A program made the position numbers and the translations under genes. A stretch of 64,000 nt of DNA from positions 67,766,001-67,830,000 of the forward strand of contig NC_088679.1 of assembly GCF_950023065.1 (NCBI RefSeq). Direction: 5' to 3'. Below are positions 23,593-34,606 of this stretch, one piece after another. Each line of letters opens with the position of its first letter. The first letter of the stretch is position 1. Source of the DNA: Planococcus citri. Taxonomy: Eukaryota > Arthropoda > Insecta > Hemiptera > Pseudococcidae. The notes beneath the pieces are model-generated. The model was not told the origin of the DNA. It was given only the letters and a program-made list of their open reading frames with translations, and did no database searches.

Positions 23593-25318
23593 TAGTCCGG
23601 CATATGACAATAGGAGTAATTGCACCCCCCCCCCGCCGATCCTCCGGGACAACATTTTTCTTAAAGGGGACATCCTAAGGAACATTTTAATGCAAAGTTG
23701 CCAAAAAAAAAGTTGGCCTTACTTACAAAATGGCGGCCATTTTGATTTTCAGGTCAGCCGAAATCGCAGATTTTGCGTTTTAACATAGGACTTGCACAAA
23801 CTTTTTCAAACTTTACAAAGGTAGATCGAAAGATCATGCAAAAATTTATCACCTGTCCAAATTTCAAGTGCTAAAGTGCGTTTTTCGGTTTTTGGTGAAT
23901 TTTTGAAAATCGAATTTAGGCCAAAAATGAGGGAAAAAATCAAAATTTTACCAAATTGACCAAGAAAGCTGAAATTTGGGATATACCCTATTTTCGACAT
24001 GCCAAATCGATTGGAAACGGTTTCAACCAGTTTTGAGCAGTTCTGGAGCCTCCAGCAGATTTTTGAAACTCGAAATTCCCACAAAATTCCATCAAATTGG
24101 AGTTGTAAAGCTAAAATTCATTCTAAAAACTAATTTCAATACGCTACGAAGTACTGCAGGTGAATTTCAAGTCGTTTTGGAGGCTCCAGCGACTTTTTGA
24201 AAATTCCTGAAACCTCCATCAGATTTTTGAATCTTTTAAATTTTCACAAAATTTCATCAAATGGAGATGGAAAGCTGAAATTTACTCTACACTCTAATTT
24301 TAACACCCTCTGAAAACGACTTCTGGTGGATTTCAAGTCATTTTAGAGCCTCCAGCAACTTTTTAAAAGGTTGTATGACGTTTTTTTGGAAAATTGAAAT
24401 TTCCTAAAAGTTGCTGGAAGCTTCAAAACCATTTGAAACCACCATATAGTCTGCGAAGTAAATTTCAGCTTGCCAACTCCATTTGATAAATTAATGTTGG
24501 AGAAATTTAAAGTTTCAAAAATCTACTGGAGGCTCCAGTAATTTTCAAAAAAGTCGCTGGAGGCCCTAAAATGACTTGAACCCACCTGAAGTCGTCTTCA
24601 GAGGGTGTTAAAATTGGAGTGTGGAGTAAATTTCAGCTTTCCATCTCCATTTGATGAAATTTTGTGAAAATTTAAAAGATTCAAAAATCTGATGGAGGTT
24701 TCAGGAATTTTCAAAAAGTCGCTGGAGCCTCCAAAACGACTTGAAATTCACCTGCAGTACTTCGTAGCGTATTGAAATCAGTTTTTAGAATGAATTTTAG
24801 CTTTACAACTCCAATTTGATGGAATTTTGTGGGAATTTCGAGTTTCAAAAATCTGCTGGAGGCTCCAGAACTGCTCAAAACTGGTTGAAACCGTTTCCAA
24901 TCGATTTGGCATGTCGAAAATAGGGTATATCCCAAATTTCAACTTTCTTGGTCAATTTGGTAAAATTTTGATTTTTTCCCTCATTTTTGGCCTAAATTCG
25001 ATTTTCAAAAATTCACCAAAAACCGAAAAACGCACTTTAGCACTTGAAATTTGGACAGGTGATAAATTTTTGAATGATCTTTCGATCTACCTTTGTAAAG
25101 TTTGAAAAAGTTTGTGCAAGTCCTATGTTAAAACGCAAAATCTGCGATTTCGGCTGACCTGAAAATCAAAATGGCCGCCATTTTGTAAGTAAGGCCAACT
25201 TTTTTTTTGGCAACTTTGCATTAAAATGTTCCTTAGGATGTCCCCTTTAAGAAAAATGTTGTCCCGGAGGATCGGCGGGGGGGGGGTGCAATTACTCCTA
25301 TTGTCATATGCCGGACTA
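23593..25318. mobile_element. 1.73-kb foldback element, TAG..CTA ends, ATA duplication
   Basis: The ends TAGTCCGGCATATGACAATA and its reverse complement bound two arms that meet near 24,440. Translations of the arms (23,806-24,084 minus against 24,827-25,105 plus) differ at only two of 92 residues. ATA flanks both ends (23,590-23,592 and 25,319-25,321). Each arm contains roughly 160-bp tandem units around GGAGCCTCCAGCGACTTTTT. The spacer is almost nil, so a transcript would fold into one very long hairpin. No transposase frame. A single diverged arm of the same family lies at 35,408-36,290. Confidence 0.92.
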
Positions 25319-25321
25319 ATA

Positions 25322-27959
25322 TTATCCTTCGATCTCATCCATTAATCTAGCTTGTCTAACGTAAGAAGAGCATCGAGCAATTCCAGGAACTTTTCAAAAA
25401 TTAGACTACCATTTCCTACTTCTTTTTTCAAGGTTTCTCTAAAACATATTCCAAGGTCAAATTCGTCCAAGGTACACGTGGTTTTCAGATGTTTAAAATC
25501 TTTAAAGGCGCCTCCCACTCTCTACCATTAGTATTTCTCGATGTGATTTCTCAACCTTTTCCTTTATTCCAGAGGTTATGAGACGTGAAGAAAAACTCTC
25601 ATTTATAATCTTATTCAAATCATTTGTAATCTTATTGAAAACAATACGTACACTTGTCGCGAAAAAGGAACTATATAGGTAAACAAATCATGTGGGGTCT
25701 GTTAAAATTGTTTTTCGGTCAACCACTACTTTGAATGGGAAAAAACTACCTACACATGGGAAAATAGTAAATATACGGTACCGTTAAGGCGTTAAGTAGA
25801 TATGTTTTAGAGTCGTGTGCCAGTAAACTGGAAACATGCAGCTTAAGTACATAAATAAAAAGGTCGTTCATTCAACAACAATGGTCGGTAAAAGTGATGG
25901 AATTAGCTATATCCACAATATAGAAGAACATCCCTTATTTCTGGAAATTTTCGCATCATTATTTCGGGTAATGGACAGGAAATACTTAACCTCTTCGTTA
26001 CTTCATTATCCATGCATCGATTACCTATTCGGTAACGTCGCCAAAATATTCAAATTTTTCTTATGTGTAGTTTTACGATTACGTAATTGGTCTATAAGAT
26101 CGGAATAGAACATTTAAGTAAAATAAAGTTCACAATTTCGTGTTCTATTTTAAAAGCGCGATATGAAATATTCAAGGCGTTATCGCAGTCATTTAATACC
26201 CATTGTGATGCTTAAACACACGTAAAATTCAACCCTTTCCTTTAATTCACCTCGTATAAGTTAAAAGTTATAGAACAATGGCTGCGGTCTTAGGGTGTCC
26301 GCAATTACTATTGAACGTCGTCGTATTTCGTGTAAAATGGTATCATTACGTTGTTGGACTTTTCACTCTATAATTTTGTTGTGTTTTTGTTGAATTACAA
26401 CGATAATCAAAATACAACAAAAATCAATCGATACGGCTAAGAAAAGTATTTAATGGATGTTGTTTTCGTAAAAGTTTTGAAACTTTCTACTTTCAAAACG
26501 TGTAATTAACGTTGACGTAAGCTGCTAAATTAGCTACCGAGTATTGAAAAGTTTGAGCTAAAAATTACTCTCGTAGGTATAGGTTCCACTTCCAATGTTT
26601 GAGGAAACAGAAACGAACAGACAAAGGTTTTTTTCGACGTTGTTTTCGGTATTAATAAACTTTTAATTACTATACAAACACAATTGTATAATTCGTCTCT
26701 AAATGCCGCATGCCGGTAGAACGTCGAAGGTACACCTCCCACATGATGTGTGTAAGTGTATGGAGAGTGGACGAGACGTGCTGGCAGCCAAGGCAGGCAC
26801 AAGGCAGCACGCACGTATTTATACAAATAATTTTGTAAATAGAGAAATGAATGTAGGCATGTGATGCGGGTTAATATTCCGGATGTAAATTCTGTTCAAA
26901 GGGTCGTGCTCGTCTCGCAGCTTAATTCATTGACACTGATAAAAGTTACAATAGATTAATACCGTTCAAATTACCGAGTACGTTTCGTAGATTTAAAATC
27001 GCGATAACGTCGGCGATCTATTCGTAATACAAATAAACATTTTTTTCATTTCATTTCGGCATTGTTATGCGATTAAATTAAATATAGCACCAGGATTAGC
27101 TGTACAATTGTACATACAATGTATATAGGTATCAAAAAAACAAACACAAACAGAAGGTGGTCGGTTTATACGAGGCTGTGGCGAGAGAAAGTTATTCGAC
27201 CAAGATTTCAGCCACCATATGTGAGGCATAAAGTGTCGTACTCCATGCTACGTACTACACAATTGTGAGGGTAAAAAAAATGCTAATTCTAAGTAAATGC
27301 AACCAGCAGCGAAGTGTAAAATTGGTTTTGCCACCCACCGAAATACATACAAAACAATCAACAACCGTTAGCATGCTGCAGAGATGAAGTATTGTGTCTA
27401 GCTGCCTTTCTCACCACAGCATCCGTAGCTACATAAGTTCCTAGAACATTGGAGAGAAAAAAAAATGATCAACTCGAGTGCTACTTCAAGCTTATCCCTT
27501 TTGCTTTTGTTTCGAGATTTTCAAAACACAGTGGTAAATCGTACCGTATACAGGAGGCTGGCTTTCTCGAGAGGGAACATTGTGCAATGATATCATTGGT
27601 ATAAGCAGCGAAACCTTTCGATTATTAATTTGTTCGATTCAACTGCGATAAACGATTTTATGCTTGATTACAGTTTACACATTGACGCAGATTTTAGCTG
27701 CGAATGCTTATATTTCGTAACCTCCTATACCATGTTAAGTAACTAAACTACCTTTTCATCTCAAGAAAGCAAGAAATCGCCTTTAAACCTCAAAATTTGA
27801 AATTTTCTCAAAAAAATTAAAATCACGTTTTGTGGTTTGTTCTGGTAAAAGAGAAGAATCTATGCGAAAGTTCAATGACAGATTGTCCATCAACACTCTA
27901 GTAATCCACTGCTGAAATGGATGATATTTCAAGTTCACTGAAATTTTTGACACCCCCTA
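25322..27959. other. Unique block, no gene seen
   Basis: One of the longest repeat-poor stretches in the window. Scattered frames (25,836-26,108 plus, 26,530-26,826 minus) have no domain, no splice-site support and no repeat signature. It may be intron or intergenic DNA. I can support no regulatory site. Confidence 0.4.
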
Positions 27960-28400
27960 GCAGCCTTTGAAAAAGGGGTAGAGGGCTGCAATTTGTGCCA
28001 TTAGTCATCCCTTCGCAAGGTATTTCCTCAGGAAAAATTTCAAAAAAGTCGCCGACCCCCCTTACCATTTCTTGGTCGAATTGGTGTGGAATGACCCGAT
28101 TACATTTTCACAAGTATTATCCACTCATTCTGAGTACTGAGAGGTGCAGTCTCAAATCTGACTTCATATTCGTCATCGGCGTGGTCGTTTCATACGAAAA
28201 CGACACCAATATCGACATTTTACCCCAACTTCAAAATTGGGGGTGGGGGTGCTCCTGCAGCCCCAATTGGGGCTTGGAAAAACCAAAACTCGGCGGATAT
28301 GATTTCTTCATGCCTTCATTAGTTAGCATACAAAATTTCATCCAAAAGTGTAAATTTCTCGTATTTTAATGAATTTTTATTGGAAAGTTGAAATTTTGAA
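27960..28400. repeat. Repeat related to the 21.7-kb units, reverse orientation
   Basis: 28,140-28,225 (CAAATCTGACTTCATATTCG, ACGAAAACGACACCAATATC) matches the reverse complement of 21,715-21,795. It abuts the dispersed repeat at 28,405. The plus-strand frame 27,995-28,369 lies across it and is not credible as a gene. Confidence 0.6.
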
Positions 28401-28404
28401 AGGG

Positions 28405-28675
28405 GGGTGAGCCCAAAATAAGCGCCTGGGGGGTTGGGGAAATTGCACATTTCTTATCTACGATACCAACACTACCCAAAAATGCAATTTCCCCACACAT
28501 TCCTCAAATGATTTACGGACCCAAAATTGGCCCCATTTGGGCCCCAATCTCGAAAATAAGCGGGTCCAGCGCTGGGGAAATTGCATTTTTAGCAAGAGCT
28601 CGTCCGTAAGCCCATTTTCCGCCCAAAACATTTCACATTCCCGATTTGATTTACAGAATCGCTTTTTTGAGGGTT
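28405..28675 (+). repeat. Dispersed repeat, copy 2 (first copy 3,350-3,625)
   Basis: Colinear with 3,350-3,625, including AATAAGCGCCTGGGGG, CCCCAATCTCGAAAATAAGC and TTTAGCAAGAGCTCGTCC. No coding capacity seen. Confidence 0.75.
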
Positions 28676-28679
28676 AGAA

Positions 28680-31096
28680 TGTATAGTCTATAGGCCAAGA
28701 ATAAAGGTGATGATCTAAAAATTGTATTGCCGATGGGAGGAGGGGATTCGGATCATTAGGCCACAACTTCTGCTGATGAGTTTCGCGACCCCCAAGAATA
28801 GAACAATTTCACATCCCTCGAATTGTGTATAGGTATAGTTTGTTGAAATTTTCGCGTGTATATATTGTCCCATTGTTCGCGACATTTATAAATGGATTTT
28901 CAATAATGCTTGTTAACTACATTACCTGGCCATCAGATTATTGGTTAGTGTATTAATTTAATTTCAACTCGATTATATGATACTTATTATGTTATAGTTG
29001 GTACCTCATAGGTTATAGAGGTACTGAATCCAGTGAATACATATTATTTTCCCCAAGAATAAAAACTGGATGAACGAGTATTTCAAATGAACTGTGAAAA
29101 TCGAGTAACAAAAATATGTACATAAGTCTTACCGATATCATACCCTTTGAGGCTTTGAAATAACCCATCTTTGATTATAAACGACGATTATAATGTTGTA
29201 GTGTAATCCTTTCCCAATGAGAACCTAATTGCGGTTTATCTTCGAACATCAATACGATTAAATTAAGCGATCGTATAAATTGATACATACGAAATGATAA
29301 ATGATAACACGGTATACCTAGTAAAATTCGCGCAATAAGTACCCGTCATACCTTTACATATAAATAAAGTCTTCATCCATATGCGAAGTACCTTTAAAAA
29401 AAAAAAAATGAAGAGGAAAAAAAACAGAAAAACATTCAATAGAAAAAGACGTTGCGCGTTGCTTTCTATAAAAGCGATTTCAGCGGCTAGATTGGATTTG
29501 ATTGAAGAATCCGCTATACTGAAGGGAATAAGAATATCAAGTTACGGATTAACGGTCGAACGAGCCACCGATAAACATTCTACCCCCAATTTAGGACGAA
29601 ATCTGCTTATGTTGTTGGTAGCCTTTATTGTGATCGTTTATCACGGCACCAAAATATGTATTTTCTTAATACAAATTCGCCTGGCTTATAATAACATACA
29701 CGTACGTACGTGAAAACGCAAATAAACCATTCTCTTTCTCTCTTTCTGCGAGCAGAAGTTACTGATTTAGATTTGTGTGGTGCGGTTTCAGAGCTAAAAA
29801 TTCGGTAAAATGAGACGTTTTCGTGATAAAAAAAAAATACCAAAAGCCTGAATCGAATTCGCATAATCGGTTACGGGAATCTTACACGTATCTGGAATAA
29901 TCATCAAATGATCCGTACAATGCGAATACGTCGATTAAGATATCTCGAATGCGAGAATTTGTGTGTAAAAATGTGTGGTCCTGGGTCCAAAGGCCGCTCC
30001 TGCTACTGTGAGTATACAGCAGCGTAACCAATCAAGCGAACAGAATCGATCATCGATGAAAATCCGGCTACTTACGAATGCCACCGTTTAAAAAGACAGC
30101 GCTCGTACCACCAGCATAGTTCAGGTTTTTTTTTCCTTTCAAAAAAAGGCTGCAATTCGGAATGTTTTTTTACTCTGCACTTTAACCGGATGGTCACTGT
30201 ATCAATAGCACGTGCTCGTTTGCAATCTGTGATGTTAATTCACGCTTCATTGAAACGTTCCAAACACCAGCGCACTTGTGTAAGAAACAACGCGAGAAGA
30301 AAATTATTGTTTCATTAACAAGATGGCTTAATTTAGTCAGGGTAGTATATGCCTGAGGAGTGAGCCTGCGGTGGAATGTGCGACGAGGTTAATACGTCTG
30401 TTAACCCTTATAATAATGCAACTTTTACTCATATTTTTATCATCACCGAACTGCTCGTTATTGTTGTTATAGTCAACTTCCATATTAACGGCATTAATTA
30501 ATTGCTCTTTGACTAACGTATCAACAAGTGCTACCGGAACACGAGACCCTAGTTTGGTACTTTTTTTCCTTCGCTGTCCGTCTCCTCCTCTCTCGCTCTC
30601 GCACTCTTTCTGTTATTTAGTATATGTACTTGCAAGTGTGGGCGCACAATCGCTGTATATTTGTTAACCTTTTGACTCCGGCGGCCCGCGACCGACGTAC
30701 GTTGGTACGTTTCAATTTTTTTTTCCACCGCGCACGAGCATGTTATAATCCTTGTAATAACAGCGCTGGTCTCAATTAACCTGCTAATTGACTCGGCCAA
30801 TAAAATCCCGCGCAACGGTAACCGGAAGTTGGATGATTTATCGAGTTTTCGAAAGCAAAAGAAGCATACACGTAGGTAGATTAGGTACTTTACTTATATA
30901 CGTGTGAGGATAATAATGTAAAGATTTACAAATTAGCCAGTGTAGGTATCTTTTTCGTGTGTTCCTAACTACATATGTATTTAATGATCGACTTATGGAT
31001 TTTTTTGAATAGAATTTGAGGGTCGAAGTCGAAGGGGTGATGTACCTATACGGATGAGTGGAAGAGTTGAGAGTAGGAGTGTATCATCTTACGAGG
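28680..31096. other. Unique block, no gene seen
   Basis: Repeat-poor with several CpG-richer patches (29,860-30,100, 30,540-30,850). The plus frame at 29,381-29,713 starts in a poly-lysine run from an A-homopolymer and has no recognisable domain. The minus frame at 30,549-30,815 is arginine/serine-rich low complexity. Neither is supported as a gene. Confidence 0.4.
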
Positions 31097-31100
31097 GAAC

Positions 31101-31550
31101 CTCTTGAGGTGTCCACCTCCGATTTGAACGGGACCGCGATTTTTGGAAAGAGCATGGTCTAAAACCCCCAAAACCAAATTTTCAGCTGCCCAACTTCATA
31201 CCTATCTCGATATTTGGCGAACGTTTGAAAATTCAAAATTGGCTGCTTTTGGTGATTTATGCTTTCTTCAAAAACGTATGTATTTGATCAGTAAAAATGA
31301 TCAAAATAAGCCCTAAAACTGATATTTATTCCCCAAATCCAAATTTCATCATTTCCAGCCATTCTGGAGCCTCCAGAACTATTTTCAATTTCTCCAAAAT
31401 TTTTAATTTGCTCCAGAAAGCGTGAATATGATGTTGGGCAGCTAACAATAGAATTGTGTGTTATACTCGACCTGTTTAACGAATTTATTTACATTTGAGC
31501 CGATTCTGGAGTGGACACCTCAAGAGTGGTTTTTTGACCGGCTTTTTTAC
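31101..31550 (+). repeat. Left inverted arm of a 3.5-kb composite
   Basis: This arm starts CTCTTGAGGTGTCCACCTCC, and 31,508-31,526 repeats that motif inverted (GGACACCTCAAGAG). It matches 34,178-34,606 in reverse complement over its full length. Landmarks are GGGACCGCGATTTTT, AGAGCATGGTCTAAAACCCC, TTTTCAGCTGCCCAACTTCA and CCATTCTGGAGCC. Decayed relatives lie at 7,540-8,390 and 19,390-19,770. The unit has no shared open frame. Confidence 0.85.
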
Positions 31551-31719
31551 CGACTTTTCTTAAGAAAAGTGGAGTACTGTATTTGTTGCGATGGTGGAAG
31601 TTGGGTCGGGGAGTGACTTTTCTTTACGTTTTGAGGGTCTGGGATCACGATACGACCATTCCCGAAAATTCAGGTTTCCTTATATAAGGTTTATATATAT
31701 ATACTCATAATTGATGTAC

Positions 31720-32180
31720 TTGTGGCACCATTTTATATACTTTACACACGTTCAGGCACCAAAATTTACGTTGTGGCACCACCAAATGGTGCCACAACGT
31801 ATTTTATTTAAAATCGTGTGGAATGTCATCAGGGCACTGCCAGGGGTCCTTAGGCAAATTTTTGTAATGGTGCCACAACGACATTTAAAAGTTTCTTTTA
31901 ATATACTGGTAAAATTATATAGTCAACAGACGTTGTGGCACCATTTTCAGGTCTCATTGGTTTTCGATGTATTTTTTTGTAAAAATTCGTTGTAAAATGT
32001 TTCGATTAGATAGCGATGTTGCTTATACCCTTAATCATCACTCTATACTCATATAATATAGAGGCACCAGTTGGTTTTTATTAATGAATAAACCGTTGCC
32101 AGAAAAACGCTCGCGTAAATGACTAAGTTTTCTTCACTTGCTACCTGGTGCCACAACGACGTTCAACTAAATGGTGCCAT
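31720..32180. repeat. Cluster of CGTTGTGGCACCATTT motifs in both orientations
   Basis: GTGGCACCA or its complement TGGTGCCAC occurs near 31,722, 31,772, 31,785, 31,870, 31,934 and 32,148, with near-matches at 31,753, 32,062 and 32,172. Most carry the fuller form CGTTGTGGCACCATTT. The pair at 31,772-31,798 forms an inverted repeat around a few bases. The motif is absent from the rest of the window as far as I can see. Confidence 0.75.
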
Positions 32181-32209
32181 AACGTTACAAAAGTAGGTAT
32201 TGATATATA

Positions 32210-32700
32210 TATAAGTTTTTTTTGGTTTTTTCGATATAACTCAAAAGCTGTAAACTTTTGGATCGTGGTGATAATTTTGGTTTGTAGGGACGGTAAAGGC
32301 CTAGTTGTATGCAAAGTTTCATCAAAATTGGTTCAGCCGTTTTCTAGATATTGAATTTTGAAAAATTGTGAAAAAAAAGTTTAAAGTTCAATAACCTCGA
32401 AAACTTTGAACTTTTGGAGCATGATGGTTATGTCAAAAAATCGGGCTTGTAACCTAGTTATAAGATATTAAATTTGATCAAAATCGGTTCAGCCGTTCCT
32501 GAGAAATTTCATTTTTAATGAATTTTGTGCAAAGTCACCCCGCAAATTTTGTCGCTCGATAAACGCTGAAGCTGCGAACTTTTGAAACATGCTGATGATG
32601 ACAAAATGTTAGGCAAGTATCCAACGGGTGAAAATTTAAATTTAATCAAAATCGGTTAAGCTGTTCTTGAGTAATTAATTTTTAAAGTTGATGATTTTTT
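32210..32700 (+). repeat. Three diverged about 150-bp tandem units
   Basis: Each unit ends with a version of AAAATCGGTTCAGCCGTT followed by TGAGAAATT-like sequence (32,324, 32,482, 32,648), preceded by GAACTTTTGGAGCATG-like sequence. The AATCGGTTCAGCCGTT phrase is one I recognise as common in insect repeats. No coding frame. Confidence 0.65.
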
Positions 32701-32949
32701 CAATGTGCCATTTTATCAAATAAAATTATCGATTTTCGTATTATTTCGAAATTCGAATATTTGCGGATGAATTTTTGGAAATTCGAGTTCGACAAAAAAT
32801 CGAGGATATTTTTATTGATACAATGTACGTTTAAACGATACGTTTATCGATCAATTTCACGAAAATAGAAATGAAAATTTATCGAATTTCTTATTTCAAA
32901 TAGGTAGTCAACATGTATACCTTTTAAAATTGCATTTTGGAAAAGTACA

Positions 32950-33020
32950 ACGGTGGACCTGTGGCGAAGGAGTTGGCTTGGTGAGCGGGTGGTACACGGT
33001 TCAAATCTTACCCCAGGAGC
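32950..33020 (+). mobile_element. tRNA-related SINE-like segment with A and B boxes
   Basis: A GTGGCGAAGGAGTTGG stretch (from 32,961) resembles a pol III A box, and GGTTCAAATCT at 32,998-33,008 is close to the B-box consensus. They lie about 36 bases apart, as in tRNA-derived promoters. The minus-strand translation here (GVRFEPCTTRSPSQLLRHR) is the familiar false peptide produced by tRNA-derived SINE heads. It is not a functional tRNA: no complete cloverleaf is evident. The downstream part is A/T-rich and passes into the repeated block at 33,041/33,169, so the 3' limit is uncertain. Confidence 0.6.
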
Positions 33021-33040
33021 AAATTTTTTTAAAAATTTTT

Positions 33041-33216
33041 TTAACGATTTTTGACAGAAAATGTTGGAATTTATCGATTTTTTTATTTCGAATGTACGCG
33101 GATCAATTTTGGACTCGATAATTACTCGATATATTCGCGAATAATTAACCAAAAATTAATTAAATGGATTTTTGACAGAAAATGTTGAAATTTATCGATT
33201 TTCTTATTTCGAATTC
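33041..33216 (+). repeat. Direct repeat pair of about 48 bp
   Basis: A block beginning TTTTTGACAGAAAATGTTG and continuing into a TTTATCGATTTT..TTATTTCGAAT stretch occurs at 33,049-33,090 and again at 33,173-33,213. They lead into the TCGCGA satellite and are separated by about 125 bases. Confidence 0.7.
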
Positions 33217-33224
33217 GTTCCTGT

Positions 33225-33965
33225 ATAATTTACCAAAAATCAATCGAATAATTCGATTCGTTCGCGAATGATTCATGAAAAATTAATACATGAATGATTC
33301 ATTGGCAATTGATTAACAGACCCGTCAATTTCGTTCGTGAACAATTCAACGAAGATAAATTGAATAAATCGAGTCGTTCGCGAATGATTCACGAAAAATA
33401 ATTCAATGAATCGAGTCATTCGCGACTAATTTATCAACTATATTCGTTCGCGAATGATTTACTAACAATTGATAAATTCGTTCGTGAATGATTTACCAAA
33501 AATTAATCATATGAATTGATTCGTTCGCGAATAATTCACAAAAAATAATTCAATTCGTTCGTGAATGATTCACCAAAAATGGAGTGAATGAATCGATTCG
33601 TTCGCGAACGAGTCACTTATACGAATCTATTCGTTCGCGAATGATATATTAAAAATTGAGTGAATGAATCGATTCGTTCGTGAACGAGTCACTCATACGA
33701 ATCAATTCGTTCGCGAATGATTCATCAAAAATTGAGTAAATGAATCGATTCGTTCGCGAACGAGTCACTTATACGAATCAATTCGTTCGCGAATGATTCA
33801 GTAACTATTGATTAACTCGTTCGCGAGTGATTCACCTAGAAATGAATCAATTTGTTCAATCCCCGATCGTTTGTAAATGATTCTATTCGATTGTAAACAA
33901 ATCAATTGCTGTACAAGTGTTTAAAAAAAAAACGAATCAATTCGTTTGTAAAATATTTTTATATT
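33225..33965. repeat. Satellite-like array on the palindrome TCGTTCGCGAACGA
   Basis: ATTCGTTCGCGAATGATTCA-type words recur about every 30-45 bases. From 33,593 a regular 76-bp higher-order unit begins (TCGATTCG at 33,593, 33,669 and 33,745), each containing a GTTCGCGAACGAGTCAC or GTTCGTGAACGAGTCAC block and a GTTCGCGAATGAT block. The core TCGTTCGCGAACGA is a perfect 14-base palindrome and CpG-dense, unlike the surroundings. Variants with GTGAA in place of GCGAA are what CpG decay would produce. Confidence 0.9.
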
Positions 33966-33986
33966 ATTTAGAGAAAAGTCGGTATT

Positions 33987-34005
33987 CTCACGCTTAATGC
34001 GTGAG
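33987..34005. other. Perfect hairpin CTCACGC-TTAAT-GCGTGAG plus T-run
   Basis: A 7-bp perfect stem with a 5-base loop is followed within two bases by a run of T. It sits immediately outside AGAAAAGTCGGT, the right end of the candidate insert. It could be a structural end of a transposon, but no CTRR is present where a Helitron would end. Confidence 0.6.
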
Positions 34006-34177
34006 TGTTTTTTTTTTCACAATAAAAATATCCAAAAATTAAAGGAAGACTCCAGAAAGGCTGGAAATGAGGAAATTCGCCCTCGTAGGATGAATTAATG
34101 ACAAAATACAGCGATTCGCGCAAATTTCAAAAATTTTCTCGCAAACGAGAAATTTTTGATTTTTGGATTTTTATTAT

Positions 34178-34606
34178 GAAAAAAGCTGGTCAAAAAACCT
34201 CTCTTGAGGTGCCCTCCAGAATCGGCTCAAATGTGGCTAAATTCGTTAAAGAGGTCGAGCATAACACACAACTCGATTTTCAGCTGCCTAACTTCATATT
34301 CACGTCTTCTCGAGAAATTTAAAAATCGCGCTGGAGGCTTCAGAATGGCTGGAAATGGTAAAATTTGGATTTGGGGAATTAATACCAGTTTTAGGACTTA
34401 TTTTGATAATTTTTACTGATCAAATACGCACGTTTTTGAAAAAAGCATAAATCGCCAAAAACAGTCAATTTTGAATTTTCAAACGTTCCCCAAGTACATA
34501 TCGAGGTATGAAGTTGTGCAGCTGAAAATTTGGTTTTTGGGGTTTTAGACCATGCTCTTTTCAAAAATCGCGGTCCCGTTCAAATCGGAGGCGGACACTT
34601 CAAGAG
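34178..34606 (-). repeat. Right inverted arm of the 3.5-kb composite
   Basis: Reverse complement of 31,101-31,550, running from an AAAGCTGGTCAAAAAACC block through CTCTTGAGGTGCCCTCC at 34,201 to GGCGGACACTTCAAGAG at 34,606. The plus-strand frames across it are shadows. Divergence from the left arm is roughly one base in eight by eye, far more than between the arms of the compact foldbacks. Confidence 0.85.

Larger units (their letters stand above)
31549..33983. mobile_element. Candidate insert with ACCGACTTTTCT ends between the arms
   Basis: ACCGACTTTTCT at 31,549-31,560 recurs inverted at 33,972-33,983. The left end is followed by the 18-base perfect palindrome ACTTTTCTTAAGAAAAGT (31,553-31,570). 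Outside the right end lies a 7-bp stem, 5-base loop hairpin (33,987-34,005) followed by a T-run. No target duplication is visible. The interior holds the GTGGCACCA cluster, a three-unit repeat, the SINE-like segment and the TCGCGA satellite, so this may be a composite rather than one element. Confidence 0.35.

Noticed and set aside
29381..29713. 110-codon basic frame
   Set aside because: The start lies in a poly-A derived Lys/Arg run and the remainder has no motif. Likely chance.
33987..34005. Helitron 3' end (hairpin)
   Set aside because: A good hairpin is present but no CTRR terminus follows, and no matching TC 5' end was found.
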